Of a stretch of 64,000 nucleotides of DNA, positions 17,544 to 27,196 are shown piece after piece. The position numbers were made by a program, and so were the translations under genes. The notes under the pieces were generated by a model. The model had not been told where the DNA came from and made no database searches. It saw only the letters and a list, made by a program, of their open reading frames with translations. This DNA is from Rhodothermales bacterium (GTDB lineage Bacteria > Bacteroidota > Rhodothermia > Rhodothermales > Bin80), in contig OX638318.1 of NCBI GenBank assembly GCA_951812585.1, positions 1,176,819 to 1,240,818 of the forward strand, given 5' to 3'. Numbering within the stretch: the first letter of the stretch is position 1; each line of letters opens with the position of its first letter.

Positions 17544-20500
17544 ATGAGCAAACGCGTGCACTGTGCCTTGGTAATGACCTTCGTTTCATATACGGCTGCC
17601 ATGGCGCAGGATGCGTGGAACGTTTCTGCAGCGCATGGCGAGGTGAAGACCGTCGCCTTCACGGCGAGCGAAGGCACGTGGATGAATCTGGATGTCAGTC
17701 CAGACGGCCAGGAGATCGTCTTTGACCTTTTGGGAGATCTGTACGTGCTACCGGTCGGCGGGGGTCAGGCCGAACCGCTCATACAGGGCCCGGCGTTTGA
17801 CGTGCAGCCTCGCTTCAGCCCGGATGGAAATCGCATCGCGTTCACCAGCGACCGGGCCGGTGGAGACAACCTGTGGATCATAGCCCGCGACGGGACCGAC
17901 ACGACTCAGGTCACCAAGGAGTCGTTCAGACTAGTCAATGGCGTCGCCTGGACGCCGGACGGACAGTACCTCTTGGGACGCAAGCACTTTACCAGCACGC
18001 GCTCGCTGGGTGCTGGCGAGGTATGGATGTATCACGTCACGGGCGGCGATGGACTGCAGCTGACCCAGAGAAAGAACGAGCAGCAGGACCAAGGTAACGA
18101 TATCGCCATCAGTCCCGATGGCCGCTATGTGTACTTCAGCGAAGACATGAGCGGCGGCTCCACCTTCCAGTACAACAAGGACCCGCATGGCCAGATCTAC
18201 ACCATCCGCCGCCTGGACCGGGAAACCGGCACGATCATAAACTACATTACCGGCGCAGGGGGTGCGGTGCGCGCCCAGCCATCGCCCGATGGCAGACAGA
18301 TCGCCTTCGTGCGGCGCGTGCGCGCCAGGAGCGTGCTGTATCTGTACGACATAGCCAGCGGTGCACAGCGTCCGCTCTGGGATAACCTGAGTCACGATCA
18401 GCAAGAAGCTTGGGCCATCTTTGGCGTGTACCCCGGCTTTGACTGGACACCGGACAGTGAGCACATCATCATCTGGGCGCAAGGCAGGATCTGGCGCATC
18501 ACCGTAGCCGATGGAACAGCAACCGAGATTCCCTTCAGCGCGCCGGTAACGCTGCAGGTGCATGAAACGCTGCGATTTCAGCAGGAAGTCTTCGGGGAGT
18601 CATTCGAGGTGAAGATGATCCGTGATGCGGTCACCGCGCCGGATGGCAGCACCGTAGTCTTCACCGCGCTGGGCCGCCTCTGGAGGAAGGACCTCCCCGA
18701 CGGGCTGCCTGTGCGCCTGACGGGCAGCGCGCAGCACGAACACGAGCCGGCATTCAGCCCTGACGGCCAGATGGTGGTCTATACCACCTGGAGTGATGCC
18801 GAGCTGGGTGCCATCTACCGTGTGCCTGCCGCGGGCGGCACGCCAGAGAAGCTCACTACGCGCCCCGGGCACTATTTCACGCCGCGCTACAGCCCCGATG
18901 GGTCCAAAGTCGTCTATCGCCGCGGCAGCGGCAACGTGCTGCGCGGCTTCCTGCACGGCACCGACCCCGGTCTCTATTGGATGGATGCATCCGGCGGCCC
19001 GCCCCACCGGATCACAGAAAGCGGCGTAGAACCGCGCTTCGACGCCGCAGGCGAACGCATCTACTTTCTGAGCGGAGGCGGCCTGCAAAAAGAGTACAAG
19101 AGCATCCATCTCACCGGACGCGAGGAGCGAACCCACTTTACACTGAAGTATCCGACTGAGATTGTCCCAAGTCCTGATGGCGCGTTCGTGGCCTTCACTG
19201 AGCTCTTCAACGCGTACGTCGCACCCTTTCCGTCTACCGGAAGCGCCGTGGCGCTCTCCAAAGACACAAAGGCCATCCCGGTGCGCCAAGCCAGCCAGGA
19301 TGCCGGTACCAATCTGCACTGGTCCAACAAGGGCCTGCATTGGGTCCTGGGCCCGCGATACTTCACGCAATCGGTCCCAGATGGCCTTCCTGGCGGTGTA
19401 GTGGACAGCACGGGCATCCCCCTTGGCCTGATGGCGCAGTCCGACCCGGTCGCAGGCACCGTGGCATTCACCAATGCGCAGATCATCACCATGAAGGGGG
19501 ATGAAGTGCTGCAGGGCGCCACGATCGTCGTGGAGGGATCGCGCATCCGCGCGGTAGGCAAAGAGGCGGCGATCCCTGAGCATGCCACGGTCATCGACGC
19601 GACCGGCAAAACGATCCTGCCTGGGATCATAGATGCGCATGCGCACGCCAATCACTTTGTGAGCGGCCCACTGCCGCAGGAAAACTGGGCCTATCTGGCA
19701 AACCTGGCCTACGGCGTCACAACGGCCCATGACCCCAGCGCCAACACCGAAACGGTCTTTGCCCTCAGCGAAATGGTCCGTGCGGGCCAGTTGACAGGGC
19801 CGCGCATATTCTCCACCGGTACAATCCTGTACGGCGCAGATGGCGACTTCAAAGCGGTCATTGGCAGCTTGGACGAGGCCCGCAGCCACCTGCGCAGGAT
19901 GCGGGCTGTGGGTGCCTTCTCAGTCAAAAGCTATAACCAGCCGCGGCGCGATCAGCGGCAACAGGTGCTGCAGGCCGCACGGGAGCTCAAGATCAATGTC
20001 GTACCCGAAGGGGGCTCCACATTCTTTCACAACCTGACCATGATCGTGGACGGGCATACCGGCATTGAACACAACCTGCCAGTCGCACCCCTGTACGAAG
20101 ATGTGCTGCAGCTGTGGGCGGCCACCGATGTGGGCTATACGCCGACGCTGGTGGTGAGCTACGGCGGCCTGTCAGGTGAATACTACTGGTACCAGCGAGA
20201 CAATGTATGGGAAGATACGCGCCTGTTGACCTTCGTGCCGCGGCCCCTTGTAGATGCGCGAAGCCGGCGACGTCTGATGGCGCATGAGGATGACTACTAC
20301 TATGTGGAAGTGGCGAAGCAGACCAAGCGGCTGGTGGACCAAGGCAATATTGTTCAGGTCGGTGCGCACGGCCAGATGCAGGGCATCGCAGCGCACTGGG
20401 AACTCTGGATGCTGCACCAGGGCGGCATGACGCCGCACGAGGCGCTGCGCAGCGCGACGCTGCACGGAGCCGAGTACCTCGGACTAGACCATGCACTGGG

Positions 20501-20738
20501 ATCGCTGGAGCCGGGAAAACTGGCGGACCTCATCGTTATTGATGGCAATCCGCTGGAAGATCTGCACCTTTCCGCGAACGTTTGGCAGGTCATGGTCAAT
20601 GGCCGGTTGTACGACGCGGCCACCATGAACCAGATAGGAAACCATCCTGCGTCGCGACGCCTGTTGTACTGGGAGCGCGCCGAGGTGAGCGAAACAATGC
20701 TGGATCACGCGCCACAGTGCGTGTGCGGGCGGCATTAA
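17544..20738 (+). CDS. exported TolB-propeller/amidohydrolase fusion protein
   Basis: 1,064 aa from ATG 17544, four bases after fabF. A signal peptide (MSKRVHCALVMTFVSYTAAMAQ) precedes about 630 residues of WD40-like PD40/TolB blades (VSPDGQEIVFDLLGDLYVLP, RFSPDGNRIAFTSDRAGGDN and others). The C-terminal part, from about residue 650, is a metal-dependent amidohydrolase: TILPGIIDAHAHANHF has the HxH metal motif, with further histidines (VDGHTGIEHNLP, GAHGQMQG) and the closing LGSLEPGKLADLIVID. The family hydrolyses amide or ester bonds in cyclic or peptide-like substrates. The substrate here is unknown. It should work outside the cytoplasm. It ends convergently with fur, with a 4-bp overlap. 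Confidence 0.9.
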   Translation: MSKRVHCALVMTFVSYTAAMAQDAWNVSAAHGEVKTVAFTASEGTWMNLDVSPDGQEIVFDLLGDLYVLPVGGGQAEPLIQGPAFDVQPRFSPDGNRIAFTSDRAGGDNLWIIARDGTDTTQVTKESFRLVNGVAWTPDGQYLLGRKHFTSTRSLGAGEVWMYHVTGGDGLQLTQRKNEQQDQGNDIAISPDGRYVYFSEDMSGGSTFQYNKDPHGQIYTIRRLDRETGTIINYITGAGGAVRAQPSPDGRQIAFVRRVRARSVLYLYDIASGAQRPLWDNLSHDQQEAWAIFGVYPGFDWTPDSEHIIIWAQGRIWRITVADGTATEIPFSAPVTLQVHETLRFQQEVFGESFEVKMIRDAVTAPDGSTVVFTALGRLWRKDLPDGLPVRLTGSAQHEHEPAFSPDGQMVVYTTWSDAELGAIYRVPAAGGTPEKLTTRPGHYFTPRYSPDGSKVVYRRGSGNVLRGFLHGTDPGLYWMDASGGPPHRITESGVEPRFDAAGERIYFLSGGGLQKEYKSIHLTGREERTHFTLKYPTEIVPSPDGAFVAFTELFNAYVAPFPSTGSAVALSKDTKAIPVRQASQDAGTNLHWSNKGLHWVLGPRYFTQSVPDGLPGGVVDSTGIPLGLMAQSDPVAGTVAFTNAQIITMKGDEVLQGATIVVEGSRIRAVGKEAAIPEHATVIDATGKTILPGIIDAHAHANHFVSGPLPQENWAYLANLAYGVTTAHDPSANTETVFALSEMVRAGQLTGPRIFSTGTILYGADGDFKAVIGSLDEARSHLRRMRAVGAFSVKSYNQPRRDQRQQVLQAARELKINVVPEGGSTFFHNLTMIVDGHTGIEHNLPVAPLYEDVLQLWAATDVGYTPTLVVSYGGLSGEYYWYQRDNVWEDTRLLTFVPRPLVDARSRRRLMAHEDDYYYVEVAKQTKRLVDQGNIVQVGAHGQMQGIAAHWELWMLHQGGMTPHEALRSATLHGAEYLGLDHALGSLEPGKLADLIVIDGNPLEDLHLSANVWQVMVNGRLYDAATMNQIGNHPASRRLLYWERAEVSETMLDHAPQCVCGRH

Positions 20739-21199
20739 GTGCGGTGCGTACAGTCGTCCTTGCGGCAGCGTCCATACAGGTTGAGAGCGTGCCGCTTGAT
20801 CTCGAAGTTGTAGACGTCTGCGACCATATCCTGGATGCGCTGGATGCGCGGATCGCAGAACTCAAGTACCTGATGACAGTCCAGGCAGATCAGATGGTCA
20901 TGCTGCCAATAGCGGTACGACGGCTCGTACTGTGCACCGTGCTCGCCAAACTGGTGGCGCACCACAAGCTCGCAATCCATCAAGAGGTTTAGCGTGTTGT
21001 AAACCGTGGCACGGCTGATGGATCTTTTTTTTTCGTTGAGGCGGAAGTAAAGCGCGTCCGCATCCGTATGCCCTTGCGTATTATAGAGAGCCTCCAGAAC
21101 CTCAAACCGCTCTGGCGTCTGGCGCAGTCCACGCTGCCGAAGGTAACGGCGAAACTGAGCGTAAGCTTCTTCTCGCTGGTCGGGAGGAAGGGGCTGCAT
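20735..21199 (-). CDS. fur: Fur-family metal/peroxide-responsive repressor
   Basis: About 154 aa from ATG 21199 (MQPLPPDQREEAYAQFRRYL). An in-frame ATG at 21280 would add 27 unlikely residues. The winged helix (LRQRGLRQTPERFEVLEALY...ISRATVYNTLNLL) is followed by the dimerisation domain with HDHLICLDC, LEFCD and the C-terminal CRKDDC cysteine pair of the structural zinc site. Whether it senses iron, zinc or peroxide (Fur, Zur or PerR) cannot be decided. A TPR gene diverges from it, sharing a 146-bp promoter region. Confidence 0.9.
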   Translation of the reverse strand: MQPLPPDQREEAYAQFRRYLRQRGLRQTPERFEVLEALYNTQGHTDADALYFRLNEKKRSISRATVYNTLNLLMDCELVVRHQFGEHGAQYEPSYRYWQHDHLICLDCHQVLEFCDPRIQRIQDMVADVYNFEIKRHALNLYGRCRKDDCTHRT

Positions 21200-21345
21200 G
21201 GGTGCCGTCAGGCGCAAGGGGAATTCTGGAAAACTACACAGATACGCAGGTACATTGAAGCTGCGGGGAGTGTTCCGCATCAAGAACAGATTTGCGTGCT
21301 GGGCGTTTACCCGCGCACGGCTTTTGGGAACCGAATCGTCATTCC

Positions 21346-22758
21346 ATGAGCACTTTTGACTTCGACTACAATGACAATGAGGACTCGTGGAGTCAGGAAC
21401 GCGTAAACGCGCTGGTGGCGTCCTATGAGCGAGGCCGGGATTCCGCGTATTTCGACTCCGATGCCCTGGAGGACATCGCAACCCATTATTTCGAGGCGGG
21501 CAAATTGGCCAAGAGCCTGCGCGTCATAGACCACCTCTTGGAGATTGCGCCCTTCTCGTCCGACGCATGGCTTAAGCGCGGCGTGCTGCTGAGCCATCAG
21601 GGCAATGAAAAAGAGGCGCTCGGCGCATTCGAAAAGGCGCGCGAGCTCAACCCCGCGGATCCGGAGATTCTGCTGAACATAGCCGCGACGCTGAGTGAGC
21701 TTGATCGCTTCGATGAGGCCCTGTCGTATTTGGAGCAGGTCGAAGGGCTTAATTCGCTCAGCTGTGAACTGTTCTACCTTCGCGGGCAGGCCCTGGAGCA
21801 CCAGAACCGCGTGAAGGAGGCCATCGAAGCTTTTGAAGCCTGTGTACGGCTCTGCGAAAAGCACCGCGAGGTATGGTACGAGCTGGGCTACTGCTACAAC
21901 AATGCGGGCCAGTTTGAGCAGAGCATCGCCGCCTATGACCGGTTTCTGGACGACCATCCGTATTCCGAGGATGCGTGGTATAACCGCGGAATCGTGTTGC
22001 ACCGCGCAGAGCGTTGGGAAGACGCCATAGAATCCTTTGGATTCGCCCTGGCCATAAAGGACGACTTTGCGTCGGCATACTACAACCGCGCGCTGGCGCA
22101 TATGGCATTAGGGCGTTTTGAGGAGGCTGCCACAGACTGCGAGCAGGTGCTGGCCTTGAGCAAGCCGGATGCACCCACGCTGTTTGGGCTGGCAAACGCA
22201 TATGAGGCGATGGGAAATATGCCGAAAGCGATTGAGCACTTTCGGCGCGTCCTTAAGCTGGACGCCAACAACGCCGATGCATGGTGCGGGCTTGCCTTTT
22301 GCTACGAGGCGGAGTCCCGGCACAAGGCGGCTATGCGGTGCATCAACAGGGCACTGGCTCTGAAGCCAGAATCAGCCGAGTACCTCTACTGCAAGGGCGA
22401 CCTGCACCGCAGCAGCGGTGCACTGCGCGCGGCCATGGCCGCCTATACCAAGGTGGTTAACCTCGACCCCAAGTGCCATGAGGCCTGGGTGGACCTCGCC
22501 TGTACGTGTATGCAATTGGGCGTTGTGGGCAATGCGCTGCGCGCATTTGAGCGCGCGCTGGACCTAGACTCCGAATGCGCCGTTTCCTGGTTCCAGCAGG
22601 GCCGGCTGTTTTCACTGATTGGGCGGACAGACGAGAGTCTGGCGTCGCTCAGGAAAGCACTTGACCTGGAACCCGGGCTGCGGGATTTGATCAAGGATGA
22701 ATGTCCTGAAATCTACCGGAACCGCGACCTGCGCAACAAGCTCGGACTGGCGCAATAG
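21346..22758 (+). CDS. tetratricopeptide-repeat protein
   Basis: 470 aa from ATG 21346 (MSTFDFDYNDNEDSWSQE). About eleven TPR units follow an acidic N-terminus, for example DAWLKRGVLLSHQGNEKEAL, EVWYELGYCYNNAGQFEQSI, DAWYNRGIVLHRAERWEDAI and EYLYCKGDLHRSSGALRAAM. There is no signal peptide or membrane segment, so it is probably a cytoplasmic scaffold for protein-protein contacts. Conserved TPR proteins of this length are common in Bacteroidota, without known partners. The next gene starts 6 bp downstream. Confidence 0.9.
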   Translation: MSTFDFDYNDNEDSWSQERVNALVASYERGRDSAYFDSDALEDIATHYFEAGKLAKSLRVIDHLLEIAPFSSDAWLKRGVLLSHQGNEKEALGAFEKARELNPADPEILLNIAATLSELDRFDEALSYLEQVEGLNSLSCELFYLRGQALEHQNRVKEAIEAFEACVRLCEKHREVWYELGYCYNNAGQFEQSIAAYDRFLDDHPYSEDAWYNRGIVLHRAERWEDAIESFGFALAIKDDFASAYYNRALAHMALGRFEEAATDCEQVLALSKPDAPTLFGLANAYEAMGNMPKAIEHFRRVLKLDANNADAWCGLAFCYEAESRHKAAMRCINRALALKPESAEYLYCKGDLHRSSGALRAAMAAYTKVVNLDPKCHEAWVDLACTCMQLGVVGNALRAFERALDLDSECAVSWFQQGRLFSLIGRTDESLASLRKALDLEPGLRDLIKDECPEIYRNRDLRNKLGLAQ

Positions 22759-22764
22759 GTCTGG

Positions 22765-23376
22765 ATGCATTGGCTGCGCCGCCTCTACGACTGGGTCCTT
22801 TCGTGGGCGGAATCTCCCTACGGTGCGGCAGCGCTCTTTGTGCTTGCCTTCGTAGAGTCGGTGTTTTTTCCGGTTCCCCCGGACGCGCTCCTGATCGCGC
22901 TGGTGCTTGGCAGCCGACGGCGGGCCTTCTTCTTCGCGGCAATCTGTGCGCTGGGCTCGCTGCTGGGCGGAGCTGCCGGCTACGCGCTAGGCCACTACGC
23001 GTGGCTGACAGGGGATGGCTTTACAAGTCTGGCGCACTTCTTCTTTGAAACGATTCCGGGCTTCCATCAGACGCAGTACTACGAGGTCGGACAGCGATTC
23101 GAGGAGTGGGGCTTCGAGATCATTTTCGCCGCAGGCTTCACGCCGATCCCGTACAAGGTGTTCACCATCAGCGCGGGCGCTTTCGACGTTCACTTCGCAC
23201 TGTTCCTTTTCGCCTCCCTGATCAGCCGCTCGGCCCGCTTTTTCATCGTAGCGGCGCTTATCTGGTGGTTCGGCGCACCGGTAAAGGCCTTCATCGACCG
23301 GTACTTCAACCTGCTGGCGATACTCTTTACGATCCTCCTCGTCGGCGGCTTTATCGTCGTCAGGATGCTGCTCTAA
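22765..23376 (+). CDS. DedA/YqaA-type membrane protein
   Basis: 203 aa with several hydrophobic segments. The SNARE-associated (VTT) domain motifs are FVESVFFPVPPDALLIALVL near the N-terminus and FAAGFTPIPYKVFTISAGAF in the middle. The family is linked to lipid scrambling and recycling of undecaprenyl phosphate in the inner membrane, but the YqaA branch is poorly characterised. The uppP gene at 28840 works in the same lipid-carrier cycle, which may be coincidence. It is probably cotranscribed with the TPR gene. Confidence 0.88.
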   Translation: MHWLRRLYDWVLSWAESPYGAAALFVLAFVESVFFPVPPDALLIALVLGSRRRAFFFAAICALGSLLGGAAGYALGHYAWLTGDGFTSLAHFFFETIPGFHQTQYYEVGQRFEEWGFEIIFAAGFTPIPYKVFTISAGAFDVHFALFLFASLISRSARFFIVAALIWWFGAPVKAFIDRYFNLLAILFTILLVGGFIVVRMLL

Positions 23377-23379
23377 GCG

Positions 23380-24918
23380 TTACTTCAAGAGCATTGTCAT
23401 ACGCACCTTTTTTCGTGCACCGGCACTCGCAGCAACGATATAGGGACCGCTCTGCAGTGTTCTGGCCTCAAAGCGCAGCACATGCGTCCCTGCCGGCAGC
23501 GGGCCGCGGTGCAACACTACAGCGAGCCGCCCCAACAGGTCACGGACCTCCACCAGGACTTGCTGTTGCACGGGGTTGTGCAGTGTCAGCGTGGTTGCCT
23601 GATTGAATGGGTTCGGGTAGGCAGGCAAAAGTGTGAGATCCGAAGGCACCGCGGACGGCGTTTCAGCAGCCGTGCGGTCGTCCGCAACGAGCGCAGCCAG
23701 AAACAAGCCGTGGTGCCCGCTAGTGATGGCGATGGTGCCGCTTCCAAAGAACGGATAGGCGGTCCATGCGCCGTGCAGACCGGCATGATCGCTGAACGGA
23801 TACGTGTCGAAGTGCGCAATCTCCACGGGTGCTGCGGGGTCAGCAATGTCTACGATGCGCAGACCGCTGGCGTAGTTCGCCATGTAGAGCGTATCGCCCA
23901 GAATGTAGAGATTGTGATCGGAAGCACCGGTGGAACCGAAGTACTCGTGCATTAACACCGGATCGTCGACATCCAGAAGATCCCAGATCAGCGTACGCGT
24001 GCCCGGCAGCGGCGGCAACGAAAGCCAGTGACGCGTCAGCTCGTCCGTCTCGTCGTTCAGGAAGAGATAGCGCTGGTCTTCAGTCAGCCATGCCTGGTGC
24101 GCATAGGCGGCGTCCGGGTACTCCACACTCGTGATCTTCTGCGGCTGCGCCTTGTCCGTGACATCGGCGATGCTGATCCCATTGATGTTGGCACCGATGC
24201 AGAGCTCCTTGCCTGTGTGGTCGGCGTCGGGCCCGCTGTACACGACGCATTGTACATCGTGGGTGTAGCCATCCCCGCTGTTACCAGTGGCATGGTCGCG
24301 AAAGCAGCCGGCATAGGCCGGCTGCGTCGGCGTCCGGATGTCGACCATGTGGAGTCCCTGCGTGCAAGCCCCTGAGTTGGAGCCCACAACATAGGCATAA
24401 CCCGTGGCGGTATTTACGGCTACGTTGTGCGCCTGATCAAACCCGTCGTAGCGGGCGGACGCGCTAAAGACATGGGGCACGCTGGGCGGAGATCTCAGGA
24501 GCGTAAGGTCAAAAACCTGCAATCCATTGGCACCCGCTCCATCCACCACGACAAACATATAATCGTGATACACCTTGAGATCGCGCCAGTCGGACCGGGT
24601 GCTGTCGTGCGATGGCAATCGTCCCAGGTAGGCAGGATTAATGGGGTCGGAGACATCTACGAACGCCACTGCTTCTTCTGTGGCGACTAGTGCGTATTCG
24701 CGCCCAGACATGCTGTCGGTCCATCCCCACATGTCCAGGACGCGGTCGGCCTCCAAGCGGTCTGGCATGAGCCTGGAGAGAAGGTCTACCCTGTGGCAGG
24801 AATGCCCCGCGGCCATGCTATCCACGCACGCCACGCGCGCGCCCGTAATGGTTGTTTGCGCGTCCGCGGGCGCACAACCGAGCGCGCTCAACAGCAAGAG
24901 TGGCGTGCGCCAAGTCAT
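23380..24918 (-). CDS. choice-of-anchor B protein with T9SS tail (paralog 1)
   Basis: 512 aa from ATG 24918, with a signal peptide (MTWRTPLLLLSALGCAPADA). LVIVD-type propeller repeats fill the body: DMWGWTDSMSGREYALV, VAFVDVSDPINPAYLGRL, NGISIADVTDKAQPQKI and SGLRIVDIADPAAPVEI. Several cysteines (for example ACVDSMAAGHSCHRVDLLS and GCFRDHATG) are conserved in both paralogs. The C-terminus is a T9SS type A domain (LPAYPNPFNQATTLTL...SGPYIVAASAG), so it is exported and surface-anchored or released. The molecular function of the family is unknown. It lies 8 bp downstream of paralog 2, as a tandem duplicate. Confidence 0.9.
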   Translation of the reverse strand: MTWRTPLLLLSALGCAPADAQTTITGARVACVDSMAAGHSCHRVDLLSRLMPDRLEADRVLDMWGWTDSMSGREYALVATEEAVAFVDVSDPINPAYLGRLPSHDSTRSDWRDLKVYHDYMFVVVDGAGANGLQVFDLTLLRSPPSVPHVFSASARYDGFDQAHNVAVNTATGYAYVVGSNSGACTQGLHMVDIRTPTQPAYAGCFRDHATGNSGDGYTHDVQCVVYSGPDADHTGKELCIGANINGISIADVTDKAQPQKITSVEYPDAAYAHQAWLTEDQRYLFLNDETDELTRHWLSLPPLPGTRTLIWDLLDVDDPVLMHEYFGSTGASDHNLYILGDTLYMANYASGLRIVDIADPAAPVEIAHFDTYPFSDHAGLHGAWTAYPFFGSGTIAITSGHHGLFLAALVADDRTAAETPSAVPSDLTLLPAYPNPFNQATTLTLHNPVQQQVLVEVRDLLGRLAVVLHRGPLPAGTHVLRFEARTLQSGPYIVAASAGARKKVRMTMLLK

Positions 24919-24926
24919 GCACAAAG

Positions 24927-26459
24927 CTACTTCAACAGCGTAACCGACCGCGTTTGCCTCCAGTTGCCGGCCTTGGCTTGTACGAGATAGGTGCCGCTTG
25001 GCAGATCGTCTCCGCTGAAGTACAGCATATGGGTACCCGCCGCCTTAACACCGTTGGCGAGAACGGCCAGCTCCCGGCCATTCAGGTCATAGGCCCGCAC
25101 ATCGGCATGCGCCGCGGAGGGCAGCGTAAGCGTAAGAGTGGCTGTCGGGTTAAAGGGGTTGGGATACGCATCAGACAACGCAAAGCCGGTGGGCAACTCC
25201 TCGCTTTCCGCAATAGTGGCGCTGTTGGATTCGAGGGCCAGCATGAAGAGCCCGTGCGGGTGGCTGTGAACGACAACCGTGCCGCTACTGAAATACGGGT
25301 ACACGGACCACGCACCGGCATAACTCAGCGCGTCGTTGTCCGGGTGCGTATCAAATGAGGCGCGCTCGAAGGGGCTTGCAATGTTCTGGAAGCTCACCAC
25401 ACGCAGACCGCTGGTGTAATTCGCCATGTACACATCCTGGCCCAAGACATAGAGGTTGTGGTCTATGGTCAGCACCGGACCGAAGTACTCGCTATGCACC
25501 ACGGGGTCATCCAGGTCCATGACGTCCCAGATCACCATTCGCGTGCCCGACATGGAATCACCCGAACGCCTTTCATCACCCTCGTCGTTCATAAAGAAGT
25601 ACCTATGATCCTCCGACAGCCACCCCTGGTGGGAATAGCTTACATCTGGATAATCTGCGCGGGCGATATTTATCGGTGTTCCCTTGTCTGTGATATCCGC
25701 AATGCTCAGGTGTGTCTCATTGGAGCCAAAGCAGATTTCTCGCCCGCTGTAGTCGGCATCCGGGCCCTTGTAGACTACGCATTGCACATCATGCACATAG
25801 CCGTTGCGGCCTCTACCCGTCTCCATGTCACGGAAACAGCCCGCGTAGACGGGGTCGGTGGGATCCAGGATATCGACCATATGCAGCCCACGCGGACAAT
25901 GCGTGCTGCTGCTTGACGAACCGACGAGGATAGCATAGCCGTGGCCTTCGCTGATGGCGACGTTGTGAACGCGTGTCACGCCATCATAGTGGGCCGTTTC
26001 GGAAAACTCAACGGGCGGAGCCGTAACACTGCGAAGCTCCGTCAGGTCAAACACTTGCATGCCGTTGGCACCCGAGCCATCGACGACCACGAACGCATAA
26101 TTGCGCCATACCTTGACGTCCCGCCAAATGGATGATTCGCCGCTGTGCGAGGGCAGGTATCCGAGGTACTGAGGGTTAAGCGGGTCCGTGATATCTACGA
26201 ACGAGACCGCGCGACTGTGGGCAGCCAGCACGTATTCCCGTCCCGAGCTGGGGTCTGTCCAGCCCCAAACGTCATTGGTCCGGGTTGCGCCATAGTCCTC
26301 CATCGCCAGCTTGGACAAGAGGTCAACTTCGTGGCACGCATAGCCTGCAGCTTCGCCCTGTTCATCACAAGGCATGCGCTGGCCCGTTATGGATTGCGCG
26401 CTGGCCCATGGGGCAAACCATAAGAGCGCAAGAGGCAGACAGGCAAAAGGAATTCGCAC
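24927..26459 (-). CDS. choice-of-anchor B protein with T9SS tail (paralog 2)
   Basis: 510 aa. The start is GTG 26459, which gives the signal peptide RIPFACLPLALLWFAPWASA. No suitable ATG exists. It has the same layout as its neighbour: VWGWTDPSSGREYVLAAHSR, SFVDITDPLNPQYLGYLPSH, HLSIADITDKGTPINIARAD and SGLRVVSFQNI, then a T9SS tail (SDAYPNPFNPTATLTL...SGTYLVQAKAG). Cysteine positions (PCDEQGEAAGYACHEVDLLS) match. The tandem arrangement points to local duplication followed by divergence. A third relative, without the sorting tail, is at 39994. Confidence 0.9.
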   Translation of the reverse strand: MRIPFACLPLALLWFAPWASAQSITGQRMPCDEQGEAAGYACHEVDLLSKLAMEDYGATRTNDVWGWTDPSSGREYVLAAHSRAVSFVDITDPLNPQYLGYLPSHSGESSIWRDVKVWRNYAFVVVDGSGANGMQVFDLTELRSVTAPPVEFSETAHYDGVTRVHNVAISEGHGYAILVGSSSSSTHCPRGLHMVDILDPTDPVYAGCFRDMETGRGRNGYVHDVQCVVYKGPDADYSGREICFGSNETHLSIADITDKGTPINIARADYPDVSYSHQGWLSEDHRYFFMNDEGDERRSGDSMSGTRMVIWDVMDLDDPVVHSEYFGPVLTIDHNLYVLGQDVYMANYTSGLRVVSFQNIASPFERASFDTHPDNDALSYAGAWSVYPYFSSGTVVVHSHPHGLFMLALESNSATIAESEELPTGFALSDAYPNPFNPTATLTLTLPSAAHADVRAYDLNGRELAVLANGVKAAGTHMLYFSGDDLPSGTYLVQAKAGNWRQTRSVTLLK

Positions 26460-27196
26460 AGCGCTAAGGGCAATATGGAAGCAACTGCCTCAATATACAA
26501 CACGCAGTAGTCCAAGTGCCGCACAGCGATTGGATGGCGCTCCTGCCCTACTCGACACCAGTGTAGAATCTTATGCAAGCACTGTTCCGCTAACCATTGC
26601 CCAAATCACGAACCTTCCGCTACTTAGCCGGCTGCCATCAAACTTGGGCATCAGCGTGATCTCTCTGCGGAAATCCCGCGGCGCTGGCGACCGCTGCGCC
26701 TCGTGATGGATTATGCTGCGACCGGTGGTGAAGCGAGGTGCGACGCGCATACTTGTATGCGCTGTTACATCAGAAAACCGGCGGCTTAGAGAACGGTATC
26801 GCTGGCGCAAGCCGGCAAAAAAAAACGCAACCATGCGGCCGAAGCGCATGCGCGCCCCATCAGGTGACCTGCCGCGCCGCGGTCGGTGCAGGACCCTGCC
26901 AATCCGGGCCCGGTGCCTTGAGCCGTGGCTCGCCGGCCGCTGGCAATTTGGCGCATGGCCCAACCGAGCAGGGAGCCTGCGCCTATCCTGCCTTGTTTGA
27001 ACCGATCATTGCAGATCGATGGCCATTGGCAACCGGCGCGCTTCGCTCCCCTGGCATGGTGGCGTGTACCTGTGAATAGAAAAACCAGATGCGCTCGGCC
27101 ACTGCGCTGGAGGTACTGCCATATCTTGGTGCTCAGTCGCTGATCCGTGAGCCTTGCGGGCGATTTGCCTTCATCGTGGGGCCGTGACCCGAAGCC
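26460..27196. other. 737-bp intergenic region
   Basis: Divergent spacer between the propeller pair and rqcH. The only frame with any protein character is a minus-strand 26-aa peptide at 26571-26651. The rest is GC-rich and I recognise no RNA gene, repeat or protein family. An A-run of nine (26818-26826 region) is the only striking base run. Confidence 0.45.
26571..26651 (-). CDS. possible small membrane peptide
   Basis: A 26-aa frame, MPKFDGSRLSSGRFVIWAMV followed by SGTVLA. The polar start followed by a short hydrophobic helix resembles the N-terminus of a membrane protein. It may be a true microprotein, a truncated gene or chance. There is no clear ribosome site. Confidence 0.2.
   Translation of the reverse strand: MPKFDGSRLSSGRFVIWAMVSGTVLA

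Noticed and set aside
18600..19889. Long antisense frame (429 codons) inside the amidohydrolase fusion gene
   Set aside because: It is the reverse complement of clear TolB/amidohydrolase sequence and shows no family features. Long antisense frames are common in GC-rich genes.
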